A stretch of 64,000 nt of DNA from Papilionanthe hookeriana x Papilionanthe teres (Eukaryota; Streptophyta; Magnoliopsida; Asparagales; Orchidaceae), in the NCBI GenBank assembly GCA_022702705.1, contig CM040429.1:6006073-6070072 (forward strand). The letters run 5' to 3'. The notes beneath the pieces are model-generated. The model saw only the letters and a program-made list of their open reading frames with translations. It did no database searches and was not told the origin of the DNA. Position 1 is the first letter of the stretch, and each line of letters starts with the position of its first letter. Shown piece after piece: positions 12,101 to 25,351 of the stretch. The position numbers and the translations under genes were made by a program.

Positions 12101-15100
12101 ATTCCATTTATTTTATTTGCTAGAAAACAAATCAGACAATCCTCCGCATAATTTAAACAAAATCACAATAAGAGTGTTGCAGCATTGCTGAAATTCAACT
12201 CCAACAAAAATTAAGCCCTAACAACAAACATATTCTGACTCAATCCATCCTAAATTTACCATTCGTCTTATTTGCTAAAGAAAACAAATCACCATAGAAT
12301 CCTCCGCTTAAATGATTTCATTCCAAAAATATTCCAAGAGAGCTGAGATGCAAATTTAAAATGGAAGGTCAATTTAGCAAACACAAAAATGAAGATATCA
12401 ACTGTACTCATCTCAAACTTAAACTACAATAGTTGGCCATTACAGAAAGTAATGCTAGTTAACATTTCCAAATGTCCTTCAATCAAAAGTAACTACCATT
12501 TTAGTTTCCGTCTCATTGCTAACTATTGCAGGGCCCTCTACAAACAATCACCATCAAAAAATAAAATTTACTGAAGATCAGCATATATCCGAGAACTAAG
12601 ATCTAATACTTTCATAAAAAAAACTAGCATTCACCTCAGCTTGAAGAATGTAATCTTGTCAAGTAAGTTGCGACGACACAGTAAACATTTTTTTCTCCAG
12701 GAAAAAAAAAAGTTTTGATTAGAATATTAATCTTTAACGTACATGATCCATTTAAAATGGCAGCCATGTTTCGAGCAGCTCCTCTCACTACTAGTCGAAA
12801 GTCCCTTTTCAGGCCAACATGTTTGGCGTATTTCTGAAAACAGGAATGATGAGGAACATTAGTAGCAGAAAACATGCTTATTGGACAACATACATCATAC
12901 ATATTAATGCACTTGGGGTATACTTGACGGATATTATTCATAGGTGGATTGTAAGATTGTCAGCTACCTACCTATTAAATCAAAAGTAATTCATTCATCA
13001 CATTTCTTATTTTATTCCTTATCAATTTAGAAGAATCGTTAAGCTAACTCAAAAACCACGCCATGCATCCTGATTTACTTCAATGTACCACTATATATGA
13101 AGAGAAAAAAAAAACAAAAAAAAAACAAAAACTTCTGAGGGACTTCTAAAACCATACAGAAAAACATATTATTTTTAAGTGGATAGCAAGATTATCATCT
13201 ACTTTCCTTTCTGAATAGAATATCCAGATTAAAGATATTGTTAACTTAGTCGGAATAGAAGCTGACCACATAGCTAGTAAATATGGGGTAAACTGGCAAA
13301 TAAACCCAAATGATCAAAACAATTAGCTTACAAACATCATAAATGTAATTTGGATAACTGGACGGAATGCCGTCACTCACTAAATCAATTTTTGCATAAC
13401 AGCATTATTGCTAGAGTTTTCCTTTTCTTTGCCAAACATGTGTATTAAAGAAGCACAACTTGTAAAACTGAGTGTAAGTTAGTCCATTTCTTGCCAAAGC
13501 ATGCTTTAATTCACCATTGTAGCTCAATTTTTGTTAACAAAAAGAAATAAATATCAAATTACCTCATTAACAGGAGCTTCGTTGTCTCTAAAGACTGCAT
13601 CATGTTCATCAATTTCTTGCCCAAATTCTGTCTTCAAGAGATCCCCAGAATTCCCAACAACAGCACACGTTCTAAATTGTCGTGGATGAAACGGGGGCTT
13701 TGAAGGCAAAATTAAATTAAGGTGCTCCTCACAAAGAGAGCGATTGTAGCATTTCTCTGCACCCCTGAAATAAAAAATGGTGGTATTTAAGCCGTGGCAC
13801 AAGAAACTAATGGAAAAGTTCATGTCTCGTATTTTACAATTGTGCAATCCTTTTCGCAGCATATTCTAACCAACCATCTGGTCGGACATCCAGGTATTCC
13901 CTCGTCAAAACGGTAGTCATATTACGGTACTGCCATTTTCTAAAGTTCAGCACATGTTAAGCGGATCAATCATATATTTAGAAATAAAATCTAACCTGCT
14001 CCCACAGTAGAATAGCTTCACAGACATCATATCGGTATTCCAACGGCTCAAAAATTTTAAACTGTGCATTATACTGAAATAAGATGTAAAGAATAAGGCC
14101 AAAATTAGAATAGAGAGCTCAGAAATCACCGCATATAAATTGGGGGAAAAAATTTTTAAAAGAAAAAAAATCCTAATCCAAAAGGTAAATAAAGACAAGT
14201 GTTCACCCAGGTACTATTGGTGCCCTCAGGAAATTTAAGGACCAATCTGCAGTGATCAATAATGTCTGCAGTGAGGCCAAGTCCTCTGTTTGCCTGGACA
14301 AAATTCCATGCTTGTTAAATATCAACCCTCATTTGAAAGTATGCCTGAAAAAAAATAATGCAGGGTAATACAAAATATATGGGCAGTAAAAATTGCACTC
14401 TATGATAATTAAGAAACAAGGTTTATGGCTTATTTTCAAATAAGGATATAGAAAATTTCAGACAATCATAGATTTTATAGTGTAACAAAAGTTGTCGAGT
14501 TCCTAATTGTCGAAGCAAATAGGTTTCACAAGGCAGCATAAATTACAAAATATAACTTTCCATGAACCATTAATTTCAAATGATTGACAAGCTATATAGC
14601 AACGCTGTCATTATTTATAAGCATTCTTGATGCATGCATACAAGGGTATATGGAATATTAGGAAGTAGCCAAATGTTGAAAATCCCATAGTAAATCGTAT
14701 ATCATGTCCTGTGTAACTAAACTAAAATGCCTTCAATGATGATTTAGGAATAGACAGTCTGAGATGTGTCTAGAAAATAAAAAAATGAAATGAGTAGACG
14801 AGACAAAACTTGAAACTTGCAAAGCTAAATGGAATGAACTAGAACTTGCGACACTGATAATTTCATTCATAAATTTATGACAAAATTAATCTACAATCAA
14901 AAGAAAACTAAATTTGCTCTTTAAGTTTACTTTTCATATCAACTTACGTAAATTTATTTTGAAAGTAAAATTTCACTAAAATATTTGAGTAAACTCTCAT
15001 TAACTTTGCTTGGGAAATTCAAGTCTTTAAGAAGAAGACAAACTACAACATTTAAAGAATTCCTATAGAATATACTAGGTTTATTTCTGCCATCGAATAT

Positions 15101-16165
15101 AGGAATAATATTATTAATTTCATGATAACTATGTTCAAATTAATTAAAATCATAGCTAAATTAATTTCATTTAAATTGAATGTTTTATTGTAATGCAACT
15201 TAAAGCCCTGGTACATCTTTGAACCAAGAATTTTTAATTCAGATCATATATGAGATGTGAAAAGTCATGCAGCAGAGGCATATAATCAATAGGAAACAAA
15301 ATATTTATCTTATAAAATTATTTAGTAAATCAATAAAAATTAGAAAAAGATGGACATCATTTCAAGAAAAAAAAATCAATAGCCTTCTCTTAGAAATTTA
15401 GAATTAAAAAAGCCAAACAAATGATTGAAAATAGCATATATGATGGAAAAAAATTGAATTTTGACTAAAACATAATCACGCTTTTAACAAAATAAAAAAC
15501 ACAAAAGAAGAGAAAACTGACGATTCATTGATTACACTTATAGAAGAAGATAGACACTTCAAAAAATTTTCAAATATCTCACTTGATCAAAGAATTGAAT
15601 CTTGGAATTATAAGAAATTGTACAAGAAAATACAAATTATACACTCAATACTTATAATTTTGTAGACACCATAAACGCCACTTATAGTATAAAGCCTATT
15701 GAAAATCCCATTAAACATTTGCAACTAACATATTAGAATTTCTACAAGAAATTTATTAGTACTTATAATAAGTTGTAAGACCTGGTAGATAAAGCTTTAT
15801 GAACAAAAGGATACAATTAGCAAGACTTGATGGAGAAAGCCATGGGATTAAAAGAACAAATTCATAGGACTTGTTCAACATAAGGAATCATGCAAAGAAG
15901 TTACAAGACCTAAAAAAAGTGAATAAAAATGTGTAGACTCAAAAAAAAAAAAAGTGGGAGATTAAGTAACTGCAAGAATACACAAGAGAAGCTTCAACTT
16001 AGAAAATTCATAAGCTCAGCTTCACTTATATTCATTTGATTCATTATGTAATGTTCAGGAAAAAAATTCATAAAAAGGAAAGAAATGAGTGAAGAGATGC
16101 AAAGGAATCATCTTTTTCTAAAGGACAATAAACTCTATCAAAGGAAATGATGCAGCTTTTATTTT

Positions 16166-16232
<67 letters not shown>

Positions 16233-19200
16233 TGATGAAGAATGAAGACCAATTTAATTAGTACTTGTCGAAATTAAAAATTAGTCTATTACATTACGCC
16301 ACTTCTTATGTTAAATAGGTTTATTATGAAAAAAAAAAAATCCCAAGGCTAATTGAATAAAAATTCATGCAACTGGCTAGGTTAATTCATCCTTTGTGGT
16401 TCAATGAATTAGCAGAACCGACTTTAAGAAACCAACTGTTAAAATACTGTGGATTTTCCATAAACAACTTGAGGAAATTTTGTGTATCTTCGTCTTTCTC
16501 TCATTTTCTCTCTTTTCTTTCTCAAATCCCTACATTTTACATGGGTTTGTTGTCTTTAATAGTCAACATGTTAGAGCAAAAATGATATTATCTTTATATA
16601 TCAAATTGGGACGCGAAATAAACAAAAGATTGAAAAGTAAAGAGTTAGAGATAAAAGAGATTAACAACAACAAGAAGCCTTCATCCCACTATGTTAGTTG
16701 GGCTACATGAATCTCTCCATTTTGTCCTTTTGAGTAACATATTTTCATTTAATTCTAATAAATTAAGATTATTTTGAATACAATATGCCCAAGTCTTTTT
16801 AGGTCTACCTCTAGCTTTCTTAATATAAGTAGAATCTAAAACATCTAAAAACCTAACCGGATCATCAGGCGGTCGGAGTTTAATGTTAGCAAACCATCTA
16901 AGACGAATGTCGCTAAGCTTGTTTGCCACTGGAGCTACACCGACCCTTTCAAGAATGTATTCATTTCACATTTTACCTCTAAATGTCAAGCCACTCATCC
17001 ACATAAGCATTTTCATCTCAGCAGTACTTAACTAACTTTTATGCTTCTCTGTTAAAGGCCAACATTGTGCGCCATAAAACATTATAGGTCCCACTACCAT
17101 CTTATAAATTCTTCCTTTAAGTCTAAGCGTATTTTCCTATCACACAATAAACATGATGCATTCCTCCAACTTGAAGTCTACTAATAACATCCTATCTATA
17201 TCACCATCACTTTGAACAAAGATCCGAGATATCTAATATGTTCACATGTTTTAATCATTTGAACACCCATAATCAACCACTAGATCTACTATTTAAAATT
17301 ACAGACCATGTATTCGGTTTTAGATCTACTCAAACGAAGGCTTTTAGACTCCAATGTAGACCTCCATAGTTCTTTTTTCTAGTCTTATCCACAAGTAAGA
17401 TATCATCTGTGAAGAACATACACCAAGCTACATCCTCCTGTAAATGTCCAGTAAGAACATCCATAACAAAAGCAAAAAGTTATGGGCTTAAAGCCGATCC
17501 TCAATGCAATCTAATTGAAATAGGAAATACTTGATCAATCCTCCTTTGGATGAAACACAACAACTCTAGTATACATATCTTTAATGACTTGAATATAGGT
17601 GATATCAACACATTTCTTTTCTAGACTCTCCAAAGAACTTCTCTTATAACCTTATCGTAAGTTTTTTCTAAATTTATAAAAAACATATGTAGATCCTCCT
17701 TACTTTCTCTGAACTTCTCCATGAAATCTTTCAATAAATATATAACTTTCATAGTAGACTTGTCTGACAAATCAAAATTGATTATGAGAAATCTTTGTAT
17801 CACGTCTTAACCTATGTTCAATTACTCTCTCCCTTAACTTTGATGTATGACACATTAACTTAATTATTATATAATTTGCACACTCTTGTGCATCCTTTCT
17901 ACTTTTTTAAAATGGGCACCAAAATACTTTTCTTCCACTCCTCGGCCATCTTTTTAGTTTTTAAAATAATATTAAAGTGTTTGGTAAGTCGAGAAACTCT
18001 CAAATGTCCATAATATTTCCACGCTTCAATTGGGATACCATTAGGTCATACTGAATTTTCACCATTGACTTTCTTTAAAGCTTCCTCGACTTCTTTTTTA
18101 CGAATGTGACGACAAAAATAAAAAGTTTTATTATTATTAATAATATTAAGATCATTAAATTATATCGTACTTTAAAAAATTAAATTTAAAATTTATCGAA
18201 ATGTCTCGCTGCACTTATGTTGAAGATAATCTTCCTCACAGGAATATCTTTTTTATTTTTAAATCTTTGATACAACTTATTTGAATAAAATCTAAACTGT
18301 TCTTTTTTACTTTGTTTGGTTAGTTCATTTATAGTATTTAATCTATTATAAAGATCACTAAAAGTAAAATTCTTAACATCAAAGAGAAAAAATAGGGCAA
18401 TGAGCAAAAATATAAGTACTAATTACTCAAATTATCAATATTGACCTCAAAGCATGTGAAATGTTGAATCCTCGAAAGTGGGTTGTGTTGGCTCTTTAAA
18501 ACACATAAGAGAATAAAGAACCTAGCCAAAATTTGCGCTACATAAATTTTCACCCAATCATATAAAATAGCTTTTGCATAGCATAAGGGAGATACTCATA
18601 AAAAAATATCAAAACAACTATAAATCTTATTTACTCTGACGAAAACAAAAGTCCAATTTTGATTGAGTTTGATTTTAGTTAAGATGGAAAATTTTGATCC
18701 TGCCTAATTCAAACACAAGTTGAAACTGAAATTGAATTAACCAATTCAATTTGATTAAAATTTGCTTTATTTCAAGCGGAACCAAAAAAAAATTTGAGTC
18801 CACTTGAACATACTTTTTATTTAGCTATCTATGAATATATGTTATTATATATTTTACAAATAATAATATTATTTACATTATATGTATTATATATGCAGTT
18901 ATTTTGAATGAAATTAAACTAGATTAATGCAATGTGACTAAAGTCAGAAACGATTTACAATCTATTTCAAATCCCATGGAAGAGCACAACATTGAATTGA
19001 GCCAAATCCTCTCATTAGATATCTTTATTTTTTTATACATAACCATATATATACCCTCAAGTACAAAATATAATATAATAAGCCTTATGAAAATAAGAAA
19101 TAGCATAGAAGAAACAATTAATTCCTAATCAATCCTAGCTTTCATTAATCATGATCATGAAATACCTAGATGACTAATTTCATCCTCATAGCATGGTTCC

Positions 19201-20145
19201 ATGAGATTGGAAGATGCAGAAAGCCTCACACTATAATGTACAATGATTTTATTTTAGCACCAAGAAAAAACATAACAATTGGCTTGAAAAAAATAATGAA
19301 AAATTCAAAAGATTTAATGTGATATTTTTTGACTCAAATCAGATAAATTGTCTTTGAAAAATGTTATAATTAACAAAAAACCTACAATTAAACAAGAATC
19401 ACATAACTTTTCATTAGAAAAGCCACCTTAAAAACTTCACAAACAAAAGTGTCGGACACTATCCCCATTTGTCTGTATCCACCTAAATAATTGGACCCCA
19501 GAGGCATTTGCGTAAATATTTTTGAAGAGTATAGCAATGCTCTTTGTCCTTCGACGATACAAAAATAATGATCAATTTCTAGACATGAATTTTCCACGCA
19601 CTAATTTTTTCTAGTGATTGACATAGATTCTCATCCCTACTGATTGACAGCGCGTTAAATGTGATTTCTATTTGAATCTAAGAAAACTTTGTCACCCTAA
19701 TTAGGATTGATTTCATGACATCATCTATTTGACAAGTTATAACTACTTGCGTCAAAATCTACCTTCATTATAACCTTTTAAAACATTTTTTACTAAATCA
19801 AAAATCACTACCTCACTCCCAACCAAACGTAAAAGCATGAGTCGAAACCAAGGAAAAACAATTTCAAGCCATACCACGCATTGCTGAACCCGTAACTGGA
19901 AATCCGACAGTATACTGATCTCCTCACTCTTTATATCAGATTTTCGCTTTCCTGAAACCGAAGAAAAAAAAAATTGAGATTATCAAATGAGATCTAGAAG
20001 AAAGCATTTCTCCTCTTACCCATCACTTACCTGCGAAGAATGAGGATTGGATAGAGGCGAAGAGGATGGAAAACGCGAGGGCTGCGCCGAATAGAATAAT
20101 AATGGTCGGCCGCCGGACAGCCGCGGAGCTCTTAGGCCCTCTCAT
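9120..20145 (-). CDS. SIA1: GT29 sialyltransferase-like protein, SIA1/MGP2 type (11 exons, complete)
   Basis: I joined eleven exons, all with GT-AG borders and consistent phase: 20145-20031, 19951-19875, 14293-14207, 14073-13996, 13929-13838, 13764-13563, 12833-12743, 11636-11578, 11371-11223, 9665-9584 and 9497-9120. They give 469 aa. Residues 14-33 form one hydrophobic segment after a basic N-terminus, so this is a type II signal-anchor protein, probably of the Golgi. Residues 183-217 match the sialyl L motif of plant family members (CAVVGNSGDLLKTEFG, then HDAVFRDNEAPVN). Residues 298-317 hold the S-motif region (DIVDIYGFTVDPGYTEW). Length fits the Arabidopsis SIA1/MGP2 protein (about 470 aa) better than the shorter SIA2. 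Plants are not thought to make much sialic acid, so the true substrate is open; MGP2 is known for a pollen-tube role. Intron 2 (5.6 kb) carries a LINE fragment. A 4-codon upstream ORF sits at 20196-20182. The assignment within GT29 is by recall, the exon model by direct reading. Confidence 0.9.
9692..9711. repeat. short ATCAT tandem repeat in GT29-like intron 9
   Basis: About four ATCAT units, just outside the acceptor side of exon 10 of the minus-strand gene. Confidence 0.6.
10962..11209. mobile_element. palindromic MITE, copy B, beside the exon 9 donor
   Basis: The left arm contains CTATGTATTTACATATCTAACACC; the right arm reads TTTAGGTGATAAGATATATAAATACATACGAATTGGGTGG. It lies in intron 9 of the GT29-like gene. 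The right end stops about 13 bp from the exon 9 splice donor at 11222, so the donor context is partly made of MITE flank. Confidence 0.65.
16171..16232. repeat. (AT)n microsatellite
   Basis: TA alternation with one phase slip, in intron 2 of the GT29-like gene. Confidence 0.9.
16662..18090 (-). mobile_element. decayed, 5'-truncated LINE (reverse transcriptase part and TTG tail)
   Basis: Read on the minus strand, about 17803-17621 encodes a broken reverse-transcriptase segment with MEKFRESKEDLHMFFINLEK, the usual plant LINE RT region (family consensus: MEKYREKKKDLHMVFIDLEKAYD). Further on, 16929-16681 encodes the typical C-terminal tail RWFANIKLRPPD followed by GRPKKTWAYCIQNNLNLLEL. It ends with the family's common 3' end (CACTATGTTAGTTGGG region, then GTTGTTGTT). 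Many stops and frameshifts mark it as dead. It shares the insertion strand with its host gene. Confidence 0.8.
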
Positions 20146-20345
20146 CACTCCACTCCTGAGGACGACGACTGCGGATCGCTCTCACTGGTTCACCATAAAA
20201 ACGACACGAGAAAGATGGGAGTTTCGGCGGTCTTCGTGGTCGATGTTTCCGGCGAACCGGGAGAGGATTTGCAGAAGAGTGCAGAGCGAGCTCCCGTTAA
20301 AATACACCGCGCTAGGGCTTTGCTGCCGCGTACAAACCGCCACGA
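20146..20345 (-). promoter_or_regulatory. 5' leader and proximal promoter of the GT29-like gene
   Basis: A relatively GC-rich stretch directly upstream of the ATG at 20145. It includes a 5-codon upstream ORF (MVNQ and stop, 20196-20182). It ends where AT-rich repeat DNA begins at about 20345. The transcription start was not identified. Confidence 0.4.
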
Positions 20346-20423
20346 GTTAGAACTTATTCTGTGATTAATATTATAAGTAATCAGTTCTTTTATTTATTTT
20401 TTGATTTATATATAATTTTATAT

Positions 20424-20904
20424 AGGGCTGTCAAAACTTTTTATTGTTCGCGAGCAGCTCGTGTTTGCGCAGTTAAAAGCTGTGTTCGACTCATTCGCTA
20501 AGCTTAAATAGCGGAACTACCGAATAAAAATTTGTTCGTTCGTATTTAACTCGTTTTAAATCGAAATATATATATATATATAATTTTTTTCTAATGAAGT
20601 AGTATTTTTTAAAAATTATTTGACTACAATGATACAATGATTTATAATCAATTAAAATTATTAATTAAGAAAATAGAATAAAAATTATTAAATTAGATTC
20701 AAATGATGTTTTAATATAAACAATCATTTTTAAATCTTAACCCAAACTTTAACATCTTATAGGTACGTGATTAGACTTGTCAAAACAGTTAATTCTGTTT
20801 GTAAATGAGTTGAACACGAACACACTATTTGAGCTTGAAATATAAACGAGCCGAACACGAGCTGAGCCTGGCTGCCTTGCTCGTGTTCGGCTTGTTTACA
20901 CCCC
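20424..20904 (+). repeat. CGAGCCGAACA dispersed repeat, copy 3
   Basis: Opposite orientation to the copies at 2214 and 3082. It begins AGGGCTGTCAAAAC and ends CTTGTTTACACCCCTAA. The core has the shared module AATCAATTAAAATTATTAAT ... ATGATGTTTTAATATAAACA and a short AT run. It lies between the two divergent genes. Confidence 0.7.
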
Positions 20905-21362
20905 TAATTTTATACATTGCATTCAATTGCTTATTTAAAAATAAAATATTTTAATATATGTTAAAATAAAGGAACATTTACATACATATCATAATTATTA
21001 TATATTTACATATTTATTAATTATGCATGAGAAATCTTTCAAATTTTCTACTATTATTTTATGCATTTTTGAATAATTTTTTATTTGAAGAAAATTTTAT
21101 CAGTATTAAAATATCATAAATTTTATTTTAGTGGAGAAATTTTTATAAATTATTTTTTATAGTATATTTATAATTGTCAAATCAATTTGGAAACTTAAAT
21201 ATTATTATTTTTTTCAGTGCTGTGATTTAAATATTTTTTTATGGCGTTGAATTTCAAAAATGAAACTATTTCATTCTCAAATTTAAATATTATTAAAAAA
21301 AGAGAAATTTACATAAATAGCACATAATTCTTATATATTTACATATCTCACATCTCAACTTT

Positions 21363-21411
<49 letters not shown>

Positions 21412-21690
21412 CTTTTGCATTTTTAGGATAGTATTATTTTTAATGTGATATTAAAAATTTAAATTTTAGACCTTTAAATATAAAGAATTAATATGAAACA
21501 AATAATAATAATAATGAAGTCATGAAACCATCCTCCGCCGCTGGTTTTATATTCAGTATTCATATTTCTGCGACCAGAAAGACACCCAGAATTGCCCCTG
21601 AACCTTTCCCGAGGGTGGAGTATGAGTGCCGTCAAAACTAGGAATTTTTAACTTTTTTTTTATTATTATTCTTTTGTCCTGTGAGGCTAA
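20905..21690. other. intergenic spacer of the divergent GT29-like / CBSX3 pair
   Basis: AT-rich. It holds partial MITE copies near 20970 and 21303 (AGAAATTTACATAAATAGCACA with ATTTACATATCTCACA) and an AT microsatellite at 21365-21411. From about 21530 GC content rises towards the CBSX3 leader. Confidence 0.45.
21365..21411. repeat. (AT)n microsatellite
   Basis: Pure TA alternation embedded in a partial MITE copy. Confidence 0.9.
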
Positions 21691-21800
21691 AAGTCGAATC
21701 AGGTGCTTGTGAGAACCTCACTCTCCTTCTTCACCGTGTCTCTTCACTCTCATCATCTTCGCCGCCGCTGATTCCTGCTTTCAGAGGGCGAGGCAAAGTA
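21690..21800 (+). promoter_or_regulatory. probable untranslated first exon of the CBSX3 gene
   Basis: A pyrimidine-rich, leader-like sequence (CTCCTTCTTCACC, CTCTTCACTCTCATCATC, GCCGCCGCTG) stands out from its AT-rich surroundings. The coding exon is preceded by an acceptor-like TGTTAG six bases before the ATG at 25352, so the leader is probably spliced over about 3.5 kb. A donor such as GTAGTAAG near 21800 is possible. The exon limits are inferred. Confidence 0.35.
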
Positions 21801-24800
21801 GTAAGAAGTTATGGGAACTAACAATCTCTACTGTTCTCTAGTTCTTTAAATTATTGTTGTTGTTGTTGTTGTTGTTGTTGTGTTTCACAGAGGCTTACTG
21901 AGAGGTATGGTAGTTTGCCGCGGATTTTTTTCTGATCTATTCGTTTATGGTGCAGCGGAGATGCTCTGCTAGTTTTGATTAGTGATGGGTTGGGTTGGAT
22001 CTCTCTTTGAGCTAGTTGTAAACGCCGATCTATGATTTTTGGGGGGATGGGATCATGGGACTGTGCTTAGGTTGCAGCGTGAAGTTAGTTCTGTGTTTGT
22101 TTTTGGATCCATTGTTTTCGGTGCAAAAATTTGAAGAATTTAGTAGAGATTTGATTAAGTTCGAAGAGAAAAAGGGATGAGAGAGAGAGAGAGGGTGGCT
22201 GATTATTCCTGTGATGAATTGATCTGTAAAGGTTCTGATCAAACTCATTTGCTAGAGAGGGCGAGCCAAATAGAGCTACAGAGAGAAAATTATTGGGGAT
22301 GATTGATGGGAATCTTCCTTCTATGCTTCTGTCAGGGCTTTGATACAATTAAAATCAAAACCACACCACGGCGATCGTACTTATTTGATAAAATTGAAGC
22401 AAAAATTTTGAACCGAAACACAACAAAATAATTTTAGAAGAAACACATCAGAATATAACCTGAAAAAAATCCGAGAAAAACCTACGAAGTGACACCATAA
22501 AAAACTTTTCACTATCAAAAAATCTTTACTATGAAATTCAGAAAAGTATAAAGAACTCACTCAGATCCCCTCACAAGCAATGAAACTTACATGATTCTGC
22601 TGCAAATTATTTATCTCGATCTCACGAGAATGCACGCAGAAATCCTCCACTTCGACTCATCTTCATTTCACGGAAACTTGTCGAAGAAAAGCATATGCAA
22701 AATTACTTTGTTCGTCGATCGAAATCTCGATTTAAGAAAACCGAACTGAAGGAACTGCCCCTGGCTCGACCGCACCATTTCTCGACGCAGGTATCTCGTG
22801 CGTTCTGTAACCGAGCGCCTAGACGCCCAAAGTAGGGCGCAGGAGCGCTGCAGACCCAGGCAAGGGCTGCAGGCACTGGTGTGCCTCTCATGAAACCTCC
22901 AGTTGCTTGGTCTGCTTCTTCCATGTGGCTACGGTGCTCTTCGAAGCTGCTCTGAGTGCTTCAGACCTTACAAACCCAACAGAAAATTAGAGTAAGCAGA
23001 GAGTCTAAAGATTGACATTTTATTTAATAGATTTCATAAAACTAATTATGTACCTTTTATCGTTGATGTTTACCGTTGGCATTACAAAATTATTATATGA
23101 AAATCATAGTGTTGAATCCCAATTTAACCAGCAATCACACACCAAGGGTTAGAGCTTAAGAAACGAGAGACGGGGGGAGACAACAAGAGAAATGAACAGT
23201 AAAACATCATGTCTATTAGGTTTCTCATGAAATAATATCCCGATTCAGCACATAGACTAATGTGGCTTGTAGCCTGTGTTCTGAAAATAGTCTCTAAGGC
23301 ATTTCCGAAGGTTTTCCAACTTTGAAAAACATTGTTAAAATTATTTTAGAAGCTTGAAGAGGTTTATGCTTCATTAATATAGGGCCATCTTTAATGGCAT
23401 TGATAAATAAATTATTTGCAGCTTTTGAGTTTTAATTGATTCAAAGTAAAGCTACCATCTTTGATTTAATCTCATACATTTTGAAATAGATTGAAGAGAT
23501 GACTCTGTTAAAGCATGGTTCAACTTCAATCTAAGGAGGGGGCAAGTTTTCCAAAGGCACCCTCTAGAGGAGCAAGCTAAGAGTGTTTGAGAATCAGGTT
23601 CAAACGAAATCATCAATTAGGGCGTTGATTTTGGCGAAATGGTTGTAGTCTTCATGAATTATTTATTTTTTTGAAGTTGTAAAAGTTTAGAAACTCACTG
23701 TTGATGCTAAAAAGATTATTGTTGATGCCAGTGATTGGCAGGAGGTCGGAGCTAATAAATACCAATTCTAATGAAGATAGTATCTTTCGATAAGGAGGAA
23801 TCTCAAACTCGTGCCAAAATATTGAAGATTTTAAGGCAATTGCATTTACATCAATGCAAATTCGTAGATGCTAATCGGTATGAACAAGTTCAAAGAGCTG
23901 CCTCCCATGATTGAATCCCTAAAAGAGGCAAGGAATCTTGAAGTTGGCATAGTGGCCATGTTGTTGGAAGTGGTTGAACTACTAACGTCTTTCTTAGAGA
24001 AAGTTTCTAAGTTTGAAGTCCATGGCAAGTTGGCTGAGAGCATCTTTAGTCTTATGAATTAGACGTCGAGTTGAATTGGCACATTAGTCAGAAAACCTAC
24101 AGAGTTTCCCTAGAAGTTCACTTAAGACATTTATTGAGAAGTCAATGAATTAGGATAGTTCGCTTCTTGAGAAAATTTTTAGAAACTTTGAGAATGAGCC
24201 AATTAGCAGTTGCGTTTTAATGGTGAAATGATTGAAATCGTTGTTAAAGAAGTGCCCAAAATTAGGTTGGATGCATCAAATTAAGAAAATCTACACATCA
24301 TAGATAAATATGGCGGATTTGTTGCAAGTCCTTTTGCTTCAGTTTTCTGGTGATCTTGTAGGCGTCCATTTATAAATGATGAAAATTATGTTATGCGACT
24401 GCTAGGGCTGTCGCGTCGTCGCACGATGTAATTGTTTCATGCACTCGGGATGAAGCGACCCAACCAGCGGCATTGTTACGCCACTGCTTGGCTACACCAT
24501 GCTACAGGTGCACAGGGTCGCTGCTTTGTGCTTCTTGCGACTGTGGGTGCTTCCAGGCTCCACAAATCCAACAATTGATTTTGTCATTTTCTGTTTTATT
24601 ATTTTGATGTCATGCAAATTGAAGATGATTATACAGATGCAAAATGCCGAGCAACTTAAGGGTAATCAAAAGAATATGTCTCCCCATTTTTAGTGTTTGA
24701 TCTTTATTCGAGTGAACCTTTTGCTTTTCTGAAAATAGGTTTTAGGAATCAAAATAGCAAAGGAAATCTCAGGCATTTTGTATTTCGATTTCTTCCACCC

Positions 24801-25345
24801 AACTCTCACAGCTGAATGTGAATTTTTTTCTCTTATTTGGTGTAACAGTTCCACTGAAGTAAGAAATATGTCCTTTTGTTTCATTGATAAACCAAAGAAT
24901 GAGATTCTCATTGATGTTTTGCATTTCATCTTTTCCTGCCCTCCTTATCTTAACATGGTCCTTTAGGCAGCGATTGATTTCTTTTATTTTTCATAATTAT
25001 GAAACCCCATGAGGATTGAGGGATAAACAACAATTGGAGTCCGCCCAAAACGTCAAAAAACGTGGAATTGAGGTGGAAAAGGAGAATCTCAGCGAAGGGA
25101 AATTCTTTCACTTCATTTAATTCTCTAATACTCCCAAAGAGCAGATATTTAAGGACTTATAATGATTCATTTAGTTACCTATTGATCCTAACATTTTGCA
25201 CTCTACATATTACACTTAGTAGAACTGTTATTACCTACTAACCCGTATAACCTCTCGCAATTCCCTATCACATAATATTTAATAACGTCAGTAGTTTGTA
25301 TGCAAGTATTATTAACTTAAACTGACATCTGATTTATTCCTGTTA
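21801..25345 (+). other. probable 5'-UTR intron of CBSX3
   Basis: A (TTG)n run lies at 21851-21880. Around 22337 GGGCTTTGATACAA resembles a mutated reverse copia primer-binding site (canonical GCTCTGATACCA), followed to about 22980 by possible LTR sequence in reverse. 23500-24060 has several short open stretches (for example residues EARNLEVGIVAMLLEVVELL at 23868-24062) broken by stops; I do not recognise them, and they may be a gene relic. Nothing else is supported. Confidence 0.4.
21851..21880. repeat. (TTG)n microsatellite
   Basis: About nine TTG units downstream of the probable CBSX3 leader. Plant LINE tails in this window also end in TTG repeats, but no LINE sequence precedes this one. 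Confidence 0.85.
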
Positions 25346-25351
25346 GGGAAA

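Larger units (their letters stand above)
14294..19874 (-). other. intron 2 of the GT29-like gene (5.6 kb)
   Basis: Bounded by the donor GTATGG after residue 64 and the acceptor before exon 3. Apart from the LINE fragment at 16662-18090 and an AT microsatellite at 16171-16232, it is AT-rich and gene-free. Short open frames here have no recognisable motifs. Confidence 0.85.

Noticed and set aside
21851..21880. TTG run as evidence for a third LINE tail
   Set aside because: No GRPKKTW coding remnant or CACTTAGTGGG sequence precedes it; it is more simply a microsatellite.
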